Assembly: GCA_913045135.1 (NCBI GenBank)
Contig: CAJWQD010000009.1
Location: 1 to 56,344 of the forward strand
Direction of reading: 5' to 3'
From: an uncultured Flammeovirgaceae bacterium
GTDB lineage: Bacteria; Bacteroidota; Bacteroidia; Cytophagales; Cyclobacteriaceae
DNA: 56,344 nt
A program made the position numbers and the translations under genes. Shown one piece after another: positions 18,074 to 25,652 of this stretch (its first letter is position 1; each line of letters starts with the position of its first letter). Under the pieces are notes generated by a model. The model did not search any database. It was not told the DNA's origin and saw only the letters and a list, made by a program, of their open reading frames with translations.

Positions 18074-18197
18074 TCCTATTGTTTGATATGAAAATAATAA
18101 AGTTATGGAATTTTTATACTCATATTATTTAATTTCTTAAATAAATATGCTAAATCTTTATTATCGTTAATGGGTAATAAGCATTGATAAATGTTAA

Positions 18198-18440
18198 TCA
18201 ATTAAGACAGGTACCTTCAGCCCAGGAGACGACAATACCTTGAGCAAAACAAGAATTACTATAGGTGATTCCATTGCAGCCACATACTGGCTGATAAATT
18301 TCAATGCAAACTTCATTTGGGTTTGGAGGATTGGTCAAACATATATCTTGAGAGATTTTTTGATCCTCATCGTCACTGCATGAGCCAAGGGTTAAGAGCA
18401 AGAGGATACCCAATATTGGCGAGTATTTGATAGATTTCAT
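18198..18440 (-). CDS. Kazal-type serine protease inhibitor lipoprotein
   Basis: An 80-residue protein made of a lipoprotein leader (Cys21 in LGSC), a short acidic linker and one Kazal domain. Six domain cysteines are present (34, 45, 53, 55, 64, 78), and the core PVCGCNGITYSNSCFA follows the Kazal pattern VCGxxGxTYxNxC. The predicted reactive-site loop lies just after Cys45 (IEIYQPV). Such domains block trypsin- or subtilisin-like proteases by standard-mechanism inhibition. A surface-anchored copy could guard against secreted or host/predator proteases. It is monocistronic in a gene-poor region. Confidence 0.85.
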   Translation of the reverse strand: MKSIKYSPILGILLLLTLGSCSDDEDQKISQDICLTNPPNPNEVCIEIYQPVCGCNGITYSNSCFAQGIVVSWAEGTCLN

Positions 18441-18739
18441 AGTTCAATATATTTATATGCCAGCTGTAGAATGTTAAAGGAATAATATTTAATTTGTTCT
18501 TAACCCAATTCTTTCTATAATCTCTGTTTGTCTATTTTTTTCGAAAATTTTTATAAACAATCAAAAAGCAAAAAAAAGCATAAAAATATTGTAATAACCT
18601 TACCCTTTGTATGAGGCTTGGCTAGTTCATCCCACCCCATCCAATTAAATGAGATTGGTTGTTGTTGATAAAAAAATTATATTTAAAACAATGCTGTATA
18701 TCTGAATTCCAAAAATTTCTGTCTTCAAAATTAATTCTT
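18441..18739. other. Intergenic region
   Basis: About 300 bases of AT-rich DNA upstream of the Kazal gene and beyond the tRNA terminator. It should contain the Kazal gene promoter. No other gene or repeat is visible. Confidence 0.4.
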
Positions 18740-18770
18740 AAAAAAACCACTTACATTTTCTGTAAGTGGT
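18740..18770 (-). terminator. Rho-independent terminator of tRNA-Ala
   Basis: ACCACTTAC (18746-18754) and GTAAGTGGT (18762-18770) form a perfect 9-bp stem with a 7-base loop. On the minus strand it is followed by seven T residues. It lies 12 bases beyond the tRNA 3' end. Confidence 0.9.
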
Positions 18771-18782
18771 AGGAAATTAAAG

Positions 18783-18856
18783 TGGAGAAGATGAGATTCG
18801 AACTCACGACCTCTTGACTGCCAGTCAAGCGCTCTAGCCAACTGAGCTACATCCCC
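18783..18856 (-). tRNA. tRNA-Ala (anticodon GGC)
   Basis: A 74-base tRNA cloverleaf. The acceptor starts GGGGAUG and pairs with CUUCUCC, with the G3:U70 wobble that defines alanine tRNAs (one U6-U67 mismatch). The anticodon stem CUUGA/UCAAG encloses CUGGCAG, giving anticodon GGC for the GCC codon. The T loop is UUCGAAU. CCA is not encoded. A hairpin terminator follows directly. A diverged copy lies at 22279-22350 in the same orientation. Confidence 0.95.
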
Positions 18857-19193
18857 AAATATGAAATTATCAAATATTTACGGATTACTAAAATGTAAAT
18901 TTTTATGTAAAGTGTCAAACAGATTTTAAGAAATACAATTTCCATCCCAAAAGTATATAAAAATAGACAAGGAAAATATTATATAGATTTCAAATTGGAT
19001 AATAAAAGGTATGGACTGTTGGAAACACGCTTATAAAATCCTCTTTACTGATAAATTCCTAACCCAAGCACCTGTAAGAAAAAAAACATCAGTTTTAGCA
19101 GAAAAAGTTTAGAGATATTTGGTTGCTAATGATTACACTTAATTAGATACACGTAATAAATTTACTACTTCGGTTCAATCTATTAATCTATTT
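18857..19193. other. Gene-poor region upstream of tRNA-Ala
   Basis: AT-rich DNA that should contain the tRNA promoter near 18860-18900. A 33-codon plus-strand frame (19011-19112, starting MDCWKHAYKILF) has a coding-like look but no recognisable family and no continuation; it may be a scrap of an older gene. Confidence 0.4.
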
Positions 19194-19406
19194 TTATTTC
19201 TCTAGTATAAGTTCTAAACTATCTTCGAAATCTATATAACCTCTAGTTACTATCCTTACAATAGAACCTTCTTCCTTATCAATTTTACTGTGACTTATAT
19301 AAAGATTAGGTTTCACAATAAGGATTGATTCTGAACTTGAATGTAAAGCATCTAAAGCCTTTATTAATGTTAGGTAGAAGTTCCTTTCATATTTAAATAA
19401 GTTCAT
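19194..19406 (-). CDS. Small hypothetical protein (doubtful)
   Basis: A 70-residue open frame starting MNLFKYERNFYLTLIKAL, with an amphipathic N-terminal helix and a C-terminal beta-like half. I recognise no family. Its 5' end touches a diverged repeat (19403-19515), and a similar short helical frame, YEKELEAYFQMLQSKFNEVL, sits just beside the other repeat copy (near 20310-20372). Both may be remnants of one duplicated gene rather than a working gene here. Confidence 0.3.
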   Translation of the reverse strand: MNLFKYERNFYLTLIKALDALHSSSESILIVKPNLYISHSKIDKEEGSIVRIVTRGYIDFEDSLELILEK

Positions 19407-19515
19407 TAGAAGAGCTATTACAATCCCTCTATAGACAAGCTTAAGAGATATTGTGAAGACCTATTAGCACAGAATTATAAGTCTATTTAGAGGAAAAGAG
19501 AGCACTTTATAGTGG
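19403..19515. repeat. Diverged direct repeat, copy A
   Basis: This stretch aligns with 20403-20525 in the same orientation. Shared landmarks in order are TCATTAG, AGAGCTA(A/T)TACAA, ATAGA(C/T)AAG, TATTGTG(A/G)AGAC(C/T)TAT and (C/T)TATTTAG. Identity is roughly two thirds by eye, with small gaps. No transposase or terminal inverted repeats are visible. Confidence 0.55.
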
Positions 19516-19611
19516 CTTATAATAGGTCTACAGAAGATCCTGATTGAGAGGCTTGTGGTTTAAATCACCAATGGTCTTCTTCTTTTGACAGAAGATTTGA
19601 CTACTTTAGGA

Positions 19612-20103
19612 TCAATATTTTAATACCCACAACTTGTCATCGAATTCATCTTTGTATTTATCCAGTCCAACATTCGCTTTGTCAAGGGTTTCATATTCGA
19701 GGAGAGCTACTCTCGTAAGTTTACTCGTGCTAAAAGGTGGGATGATGAAAACATTTGACCCTGATAAAATTAATTTTTCAGCATAATCGGAAGCCAAGTC
19801 ATTATCTAAAAAACTAGCCACAATTAAATAATATTTATCCAATGGCTGACTTATTTCGGATATCGCTCCAATTGCTTTTGGTGCAGATTCCAGTTCAGGG
19901 GGATCTGTCTTAACTTCAGGTTCTATGACTTGTTCAATAATGAGCTCAGGTATTATTTCTTTTTTTATCTCTTTTTTAATTTCAGCTTCAATGACTGAAT
20001 CACCTAGCATTGATGCAGTCGGTTTGGGGTCCTCAGTCATGTTCAATAAAGTAATACCGATAGCACCTACAAATAACAAGATTAGCATTAAATAATTTCT
20101 CAT
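19612..20103 (-). CDS. Membrane-anchored SPOR domain protein
   Basis: A 163-residue protein with one N-terminal membrane segment (about 3-21, MLILLFVGAIGITLL), a Glu/Lys/Pro-rich linker (30-80) and a C-terminal SPOR domain (about 90-163: YYLIVASFLDNDLASDYAEKL ... TRVALLEYETLDKA). SPOR domains bind denuded peptidoglycan glycan strands at division sites. The layout, anchor-linker-SPOR, is that of FtsN-like envelope proteins, though the protein is short. No cell-division gene is adjacent, so a septal role is inferred from the domain only. Confidence 0.82.
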   Translation of the reverse strand: MRNYLMLILLFVGAIGITLLNMTEDPKPTASMLGDSVIEAEIKKEIKKEIIPELIIEQVIEPEVKTDPPELESAPKAIGAISEISQPLDKYYLIVASFLDNDLASDYAEKLILSGSNVFIIPPFSTSKLTRVALLEYETLDKANVGLDKYKDEFDDKLWVLKY

Positions 20104-20402
20104 AATGCAATGTTGAGAGGTTGAAGGTTTTACCGCTCAAAGTGTTAGCTAATTTACTATTTTTTTAAATAACCTCAAAAAATTCCTAGAGTCTCCTCAA
20201 CTTAGGAGCAAAATTCACGAATCATTCAACAGTCTTGACCAAAATTTTTGTCGAATTATGATACTGGGCAGTCTTTACGTGTCCTAATTTAAAATATACG
20301 AGTCCTCACCTTAACACCTCATTAAACTTGCTCTGTAACATCTGAAAATAAGCCTCTAACTCCTTTTCATACTAGGTACTATTCTTCTTCTTTTATCCTC
20401 AA
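20104..20402. other. Gene-poor region
   Basis: AT-rich DNA upstream of the SPOR gene. A short minus-strand coding-like scrap (YEKELEAYFQMLQSKFNEVLR, about 20310-20372) borders repeat copy B. I see no intact gene. Confidence 0.4.
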
Positions 20403-20525
20403 ATCATTAGCTCAGTAGAGCTAATACAACCTGACCATAGATAAGTTTTAATGCTATTGTGGAGACTTATCAGTATATGATTATTTTCTTATTTAGCACA
20501 AAAGAGTATACTATATTAGAGTCCT
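20403..20525. repeat. Diverged direct repeat, copy B
   Basis: Second copy of the repeat described at 19403-19515, about 1 kb away in the same orientation. It carries TCATTAG, AGAGCTAATACAA, ATAGATAAG, TATTGTGGAGACTTAT and TTATTTAG in the same order. The copies lie on either side of the SPOR gene. Confidence 0.55.
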
Positions 20526-20689
20526 ATACGGAATTCATCGATGATATTGAATGTGAAGTATGTGGGTTACGGTTACCCACTATTTCAATATTAAACGTTT
20601 TATTAGTTTCAGACCAATTATAGTTTTAATAAATCCATATGAGTCGTAAAAAACTCTTTTGAACTATAACCAAGAGTTATCAGAATAGA

Positions 20690-21349
20690 TTAAATATCTA
20701 CTCTTAAAATGATTCGCTTATCTTTTCTATTTTCTATTCGTGGTGATCGATGTACAATCCCCTTTGAGCGATTTATTATTCCAGGGACAGTACCTTTTAA
20801 TACTCCCACATGATAAGGAGATAATTCCTGAATTTTTGAGGCATCTTTAACAATTAATTCATTTTTTCCCCCCAATGCTTTTCGATTAGTGGCTTGCTCA
20901 GGTAGCCATTGGGTACCTTTCCCGTAATAAGTAGTAAATAGTCTTAATTTGTATTGATCCGTATGAAATTTAGAACAAGCGTTGTCATCTATCACTTTGA
21001 GGTGAATTGTACCTGATGACATTTTTGCCAAAAGAAGAAAATCTTTTGTCAACTGACAGATGTCAATCCAAAATAAATTTCCCTGATTGAGAAGATTTTG
21101 ATCCCATTTAAGTCGGGCCTTTACAATATTTTGATCTATTTCGTAGATACTCGTATAAAACTTAATTGGTGGTAATTCTTTTTTTAATAATTGTGATAGA
21201 TAGCTTGAAATCGAGGTAATTTCTGGTCTTTGCCAGCAAAACAGATTTACATCTGAAGCTAATATTTTTTTTCTGTCATCCCAAGAATGACTTATAACTT
21301 GTCTGGGATTCTTTGGTTTATTAAGGGGTATAAATGGGGGTAGTTTCAT
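20690..21349 (-). CDS. DUF1826 protein, candidate Zur-regulon member
   Basis: A 219-residue protein I assign to DUF1826 from CSKFHTDQYKLRLFTTYYGK (125-144), the tail IVHRSPR (198-204) and the length. The conserved His129-x-Asp131 and His200 would fit the 2-His-1-carboxylate metal site of 2-oxoglutarate oxygenase-like folds; that functional reading is inference. In other bacteria DUF1826 genes are repeatedly found with COG0523 metallochaperones and other zinc-starvation genes. Here a perfect palindrome matching the one before the Zur-like operon lies at 21602-21624, at the -33 position of a minus-strand promoter. No signal peptide, so cytoplasmic. No COG0523 gene is in the window. Confidence 0.75.
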   Translation of the reverse strand: MKLPPFIPLNKPKNPRQVISHSWDDRKKILASDVNLFCWQRPEITSISSYLSQLLKKELPPIKFYTSIYEIDQNIVKARLKWDQNLLNQGNLFWIDICQLTKDFLLLAKMSSGTIHLKVIDDNACSKFHTDQYKLRLFTTYYGKGTQWLPEQATNRKALGGKNELIVKDASKIQELSPYHVGVLKGTVPGIINRSKGIVHRSPRIENRKDKRIILRVDI

Positions 21350-21580
21350 TTCTAGGCATCTTATTGAAATCTATTGACCAATTTAATTCTGCAATTTCAT
21401 GGTACACGAACAATATTAAAGTAACAAAAAGTATATATAATAGATAAGACGGGGCCGCAAATTGTATTTTGGTTAACTGCATTTTATATTATAAAGGGGA
21501 ATGTGATCACTCAAGCAAATCACTGAAAATTCTTGCCGTTCATTTATGAATGATTCTTTTTCTCTCATTAATGTCTACCA

Positions 21581-21588
21581 CAAAACTA
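21581..21588 (-). promoter_or_regulatory. -7 promoter element of DUF1826 gene
   Basis: On the minus strand this reads TAGTTTTG, matching TAnnTTTG. A GTTG -33-like element lies 19 bases upstream inside the palindromic operator. The transcript would carry a leader of about 225 bases before the ATG at 21349. The leader contains only very short open frames (for example a 7-codon MNGKNFQ frame). Confidence 0.5.
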
Positions 21589-21601
21589 ATTGATTCGAGT
21601 A

Positions 21602-21624
21602 ATAATGCAACAATGTTGCATTAT
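21602..21624. promoter_or_regulatory. Fur/Zur-type palindromic operator, copy 2
   Basis: A perfect 11-1-11 palindrome whose 15-base core, TGCAACAATGTTGCA, is identical to the site at 40-54 except for the central base. The flanking ATAA/TTAT extends it to 23 bp. It overlaps the -33 region of the minus-strand promoter that leads to the DUF1826 gene. The likely ligand is the Fur-family protein encoded at 3013-3429. Confidence 0.75.
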
Positions 21625-21646
21625 ATAGATTAAACCACAGATATTA

Positions 21647-21820
21647 TTATTTCGTAATTGTTTGGTTTTTATTAATTAAATCCCCGTAGTATTTTGAATG
21701 TTTCCATCTAATCTTACCGCTTGTTCTAAAAATTAACCATAATAGACTGACAACATGAACATTTAAAAGTTTGTCATTGGTAAATAAATAATCCAACCAA
21801 TAAGTTTCAATATTTGTCAA
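21647..21820 (-). pseudogene. Remnant of an unidentified gene
   Basis: A minus-strand frame of about 57 codons reads like real protein (NIETYWLDYLFTNDKLLNVH, then a hydrophobic segment and a basic RTSGKIRWKHSKYYGD tail) but has no ATG. Just upstream, in another frame, another protein-like scrap (VISDVVAYRWEKANNWNKLL) ends in a stop. Together they look like the decayed 3' end of a frameshifted gene. Family not recognised. Confidence 0.35.
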
Positions 21821-22278
21821 TCCTTTTACAACTTTAATTGACTCGCTTATAACAATTTATTCCAGTTATTTGCTTTTTCCCACCTGTATGCAACTACGTC
21901 ACTGATCACAAAAGTAAAAATGGTTCAGACATAATTGTGGCAATGCTGTGATCCCAAACATCTGGATTTTTTTATTACAGCTATCAATAAGAACTATAAA
22001 TAGTAACCAGATAGAGCTCGGGGTAGTAGTAAAATTGTGATATAACTACGCAAATACCTTTTTTACTTTTTCATAGGTCATAAGTGTGGAAATTGTTATT
22101 TTCCGATAGTTATCCAACCTCTACTTTCAGTTTTGTCTTCGATTTCCGAGATGGAATTGATAAGGATAAAAAAATCATATCTAATGAACGCCATATAACC
22201 GCTAAGAAATTTTTGTTTTTGAAAGCAATCTTTAATTTGCAACCATTTCCGTCTTATTTAAGTGGTTATTAATTAAAG
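21821..22278. other. Gene-poor region
   Basis: AT-rich DNA. It includes a second coding-like scrap on the minus strand (about 21838-21915) and a plus-strand GTG-to-stop frame (22084-22272) with no recognisable content, which I do not call a gene. Confidence 0.4.
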
Positions 22279-22350
22279 TGAAAAAGATGAGATGCGAAAG
22301 CAAGACCCTTGACTGCCACTCAAGCGCATTAGCCAATTAAGCTAGAGCTC
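22279..22350 (-). pseudogene. Decayed tRNA-Ala copy
   Basis: By eye about 57 of 74 positions match the intact tRNA-Ala at 18783-18856, in the same orientation and over the whole length. The anticodon arm (CUUGA / GUGGCAG / UCAAG, anticodon GGC) survives, but the acceptor stem no longer pairs (GAGCUCUA at the 5' end) and the T loop has lost UUCGAAU. It should not fold as a working tRNA. Confidence 0.75.
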
Positions 22351-22381
22351 AATTTTTGGTGGCCAAAATACATTAAGTTTT

Positions 22382-22861
22382 TTATTTGATTACCCTTCGA
22401 AAGTATTTCGTATGTTTTTTGTAATAATCATTGTAAGTATCCTCAACGACACCTCTGCTAGAAGAAGCATGGACAAATTTGATTTTTTTATGGTCAACAT
22501 AGGTGACCATACCTGTATGCCACCATTTTTCTCCTTTTTGTTTGAATTTAAAATAAACAATATCACCTGGCCTTACGCTACCCTCTCCTTTTCTATTACC
22601 CAACTTAGCTTGCTGTTGTGCTGTTCTAGGCATCTTAATACCAATTTTGGCGTAAGATTGTTGAATTAAACTAGAGCAATCAATGCCAATTTTAGAGTTT
22701 CCACCGTATTTGTAGGGTGTACCAATAAAAGATTTGGCATGTTTGGTAGCAAGAGTTATTTTATTTTGTTTTTTTTTATTTTGCCCTATTGCTTGATTTT
22801 GGGGTAATATAGTAACTGTGAAGTTCAATAAAGTGATGATGATAAGCAGATTCAAATTCAT
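22382..22861 (-). CDS. Secreted NlpC/P60 peptidoglycan endopeptidase
   Basis: A 159-residue protein with an N-terminal signal sequence (about 1-27) and a single NlpC/P60 domain. The catalytic triad is Cys62 (IDCSSLIQQSY), His115 (WWHTGMV) and His131 (FVHASSSRGV). These enzymes cut the D-gamma-glutamyl-diaminopimelate bond of peptidoglycan stem peptides. The basic stretch after the leader (NKKKQNK) is typical of short Bacteroidota members. It follows the methyltransferase gene after 14 bases and is probably co-transcribed with it. Confidence 0.9.
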   Translation of the reverse strand: MNLNLLIIITLLNFTVTILPQNQAIGQNKKKQNKITLATKHAKSFIGTPYKYGGNSKIGIDCSSLIQQSYAKIGIKMPRTAQQQAKLGNRKGEGSVRPGDIVYFKFKQKGEKWWHTGMVTYVDHKKIKFVHASSSRGVVEDTYNDYYKKHTKYFRRVIK

Positions 22862-22875
22862 ATTTCACAAAAGAC

Positions 22876-23646
22876 TTACTTCACTAAAATACAAAACAAA
22901 TCTAAATTGTCTTCATCTTCTGGAGCAAGTAAATAATCTTCATGATTTATAGATTTCACTAAAGTGTCCTCTGTCATTTTCAGTCTATTACGATTTATTC
23001 TATTAAGTAAATCATAAGGAATTCTGAGAAGAGCGGAAGGCAAACGGTTCTGGAGATCTAGAAAATCAAATCGCATAATTTGATTCACATAGATCTTATT
23101 GCGATTGTAATATTGCATCACTTTTTCATTTCCCTTAATTCCTTTAATTTCTACATTGCGAAAATATTTTAAACAGAGACTTCTTAATTCTGTGGCTGTA
23201 TATTCTCTGGTATGCCAAGGATTTCTACTTAAAGTCATTTTTCTGTTGGGTGTAGTAAGGATTGTACATCCACCAGGCTTTAGTATACGATGAATTTCCT
23301 TTATGAAGAGGGTATCATTTTCAAGATGTTCAATAACTTGAAAACTTACGATACTATCAAAACTGTTGTTAGGAAAGGGAATAGGAGGAAAGTGGCCACT
23401 TTCAAAACGAAAGTGAGGATATTTCAGTTTGAGTTTTTCAATGGCAGAGTCAATTTTATCTATAGCCGTGTAGTGATTTACTAGGTCACCTAGTTCGGAG
23501 ATTCCTCGGCCTTCGCCGCATCCTAATTCGAGTATATTTCCTTTGACATAGCTTTTTCCAAGCAAATAGGCTTTAAGCAGTCTTTGGTGTATAGGGTTGT
23601 CTGATGGAATTTTATCAGAAGTAATCTCTGTGGTAAAAACACTCAT
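22876..23646 (-). CDS. Class I SAM-dependent methyltransferase
   Basis: A 256-residue Methyltransf_11-type enzyme. Motif I is ILELGCGEGRGI (38-49), the acidic end of strand 2 is TAIDKID, and motif post-I/III is LKPGGCTILTTPNRKM. The SAM fold covers about 35-165; the C-terminal 90 residues are specific to this subgroup and probably bind the substrate. The substrate is unknown. A TAATTTTG element at 23747-23754 (minus strand) could be its promoter. Confidence 0.85.
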   Translation of the reverse strand: MSVFTTEITSDKIPSDNPIHQRLLKAYLLGKSYVKGNILELGCGEGRGISELGDLVNHYTAIDKIDSAIEKLKLKYPHFRFESGHFPPIPFPNNSFDSIVSFQVIEHLENDTLFIKEIHRILKPGGCTILTTPNRKMTLSRNPWHTREYTATELRSLCLKYFRNVEIKGIKGNEKVMQYYNRNKIYVNQIMRFDFLDLQNRLPSALLRIPYDLLNRINRNRLKMTEDTLVKSINHEDYLLAPEDEDNLDLFCILVK

Positions 23647-23766
23647 AATTTTTTAATAAATATGAAAAATACAGACTAATAATTCATTAAAAATTTCGGG
23701 ATTTATTATTAATACTGTACTTAGGCCCAAAAATTTATATTATATTCAAAATTATTAAGAATATTG

Positions 23767-24909
23767 ATGAAAAGTATCTTTATTTTCCTTTGTTCCATTC
23801 TTTTTTTAAGCTCAGTTTCCGGCATTGATTTATCGAGGTTAAATACTTCTTATTGGTACGATCCTACTGCCCCTTTGATTGTAAAATCCCGTGTAGCGGA
23901 AGCCTCAGGTACCATCCAAGTTTTTTTGTCGCTAACATATGATCCCTCAGAACCGATAAATACAAGATTACTATTGCAAACCAGCTACACAGATACCATC
24001 GATCAATTATTACAGATATATGAGATGGATACTTTAGATAAGAATTCGGATCATCTACTTCTTAAGCTTAGCTTAAACAATATTTTTAAAAAGTTGCTGA
24101 TCATGGAATTTGAGCAGTTGGATAATTATTTTTATTATCCGATAAATCTCACCAGGGGGGGGATGAGTTTTCCTCAATTTTATCCATTAAGGGCAAATGA
24201 GCTCCCTCTTATTTCATCTTTTTCAACCTCATCTTCACTTAAATTTAGACGGGCTCATGCGCAGGATACTCTTTACTTCTTTCAGTATAAAGCTAATTTT
24301 CAACCCGCAGACCCACCAATGGGGATTGCACAGTCTGTCTCATCGGAGTTATTGATGGATTCTGTTTTTGTGAGTAGTCAGGAGGTATCATTGGTCCCTA
24401 ATCATTTTTACTTCATTCAATCAGATACGCTGTCTATGGAAGGATTGACCTTATTCATGGGACCTAAGTATTACCCTAAAATGAAAATAATAGATGAACT
24501 TATTTTACCAATGACTTATTTTACTTCACGTTCAGAGTTAGAAGAAGTAAAAAATGCCAAAGACTCAAAAGTAGCATTTGAAAATTTTTGGCTTAATGCT
24601 TATACATCCTCTGAGGCTGCAGCCGCTGCCATTCGGATTTATTATAGGGCAATTCAACAAGCTAATGAATTATTCACTACCTATAAAGAAGGTTGGAAGA
24701 CAGATAGGGGTATGATTTATGTTATTTTTGGTAATCCAGATAGGGTAATTAGAGAAAATAAAAAGGAAATTTGGTATTATGAAGATATTCAATTTGAATT
24801 TAAAATAATATCTAATCTATTTGCGCCTAACATGTACGTACTACTTAGAAATAAAGGATATGAAAAAATATGGATTAAAAAGATCGCCGATATTCGCAGT
24901 GCACTATGA
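23767..24909 (+). CDS. GWxTD domain protein
   Basis: A 380-residue exported protein with a signal peptide (MKSIFIFLCSILFLSSVSG). The C-terminal GWxTD domain includes EGWKTDRGMIYVIFGNPD (from 308) and the preceding helical stretch FENFWLNAYTSSEAA. The function of this Bacteroidota and Acidobacteriota family is not established. ATG at 23767 is used; a TTG codon immediately before it is in frame. The stop overlaps the start of rlmB in an ATGA arrangement, so the two are translationally coupled. Confidence 0.85.
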   Translation: MKSIFIFLCSILFLSSVSGIDLSRLNTSYWYDPTAPLIVKSRVAEASGTIQVFLSLTYDPSEPINTRLLLQTSYTDTIDQLLQIYEMDTLDKNSDHLLLKLSLNNIFKKLLIMEFEQLDNYFYYPINLTRGGMSFPQFYPLRANELPLISSFSTSSSLKFRRAHAQDTLYFFQYKANFQPADPPMGIAQSVSSELLMDSVFVSSQEVSLVPNHFYFIQSDTLSMEGLTLFMGPKYYPKMKIIDELILPMTYFTSRSELEEVKNAKDSKVAFENFWLNAYTSSEAAAAAIRIYYRAIQQANELFTTYKEGWKTDRGMIYVIFGNPDRVIRENKKEIWYYEDIQFEFKIISNLFAPNMYVLLRNKGYEKIWIKKIADIRSAL

Positions 24910-25652
24910 ATAAACGAATCAATGTTGCCGCTATGATTTACGGCATTAGGGCAATTATAGAGACAATTATGTCAGGGCATGATTTGGAAAAAATTTTTAT
25001 TCAAAAAGGCTTGAAAGGAGACCTTATCGATGAACTGATGGAACTGGTATATAAGACTTCAGTACCAGTATCGATTGTCCCGAAAGAAAAGCTCAATGGG
25101 CTTACCCGAAAGAATCATCAAGGTACGGTTGCTTTTATTTCGCCAATAAAATACCATGACCTTTCGAACTTAGTAGCCACTACTTATGAAGAGGCTAAAG
25201 TACCTTTATTTTTGATTTTAGATCGAATTACTGACGTTAGAAACTTTGGGGCCATTGCCCGTTCGGCTGAAGCCATGGGTGTTAATGGAATTTTAATTCC
25301 TACAAAAAATGCAGCTCAAATAAATGCTGATTCTATTAAAACTTCCGCCGGGGCTTTGACTCAAATTCCAGTTGTTCGAATGAAAAATTTTATAGAGGGA
25401 ATTACCTATTTACAATCAGGGGGCTGCAAAGTAATAGCTTGCACGGAAAAGGGGACTCACGAAATAAATAAGTTGGATCTCAGAGATCCTTTGGCTCTGG
25501 TTTTTGGCTCTGAGGAGGATGGGATAGATGGCGCTATTTTAAAGATTGCAGATCATCATGTTACCATTCCTTTACGTGGGAAAATGTCTTCATTAAATGT
25601 ATCAGTGGCTACTTCAATAAGCCTCTATGAGGTGAACAGACAACGCTATTAA
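24906..25652 (+). CDS. rlmB: 23S rRNA (guanosine-2'-O)-methyltransferase RlmB
   Basis: A 248-residue SpoU/TrmH-family enzyme. The N-terminal substrate-binding domain covers about 1-80. The knotted SPOUT domain contains motif 1 LDRITDVRNFGAIARSAEA, motif 2 LALVFGSEEDGI and motif 3 IPLRGKMSSLNVSVATSISL, which supply the SAM-binding trefoil knot and catalytic Arg. Members methylate G2251 of 23S rRNA; TrmH-like paralogues exist, but length and N-domain fit RlmB. Its first codon overlaps the GWxTD gene and its 3' end overlaps the convergent guanylyltransferase by 4 bases. Confidence 0.9.
   Translation: MNKRINVAAMIYGIRAIIETIMSGHDLEKIFIQKGLKGDLIDELMELVYKTSVPVSIVPKEKLNGLTRKNHQGTVAFISPIKYHDLSNLVATTYEEAKVPLFLILDRITDVRNFGAIARSAEAMGVNGILIPTKNAAQINADSIKTSAGALTQIPVVRMKNFIEGITYLQSGGCKVIACTEKGTHEINKLDLRDPLALVFGSEEDGIDGAILKIADHHVTIPLRGKMSSLNVSVATSISLYEVNRQRY

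Noticed and set aside
19011-19112. 33-codon plus-strand frame MDCWKHAYKILF...
   Set aside because: Looks coding but too short and without a recognised family; noted as a possible scrap only.
22084-22272. 62-codon plus-strand frame from a GTG start
   Set aside because: No family, no promoter, and it lies between remnants; treated as chance.
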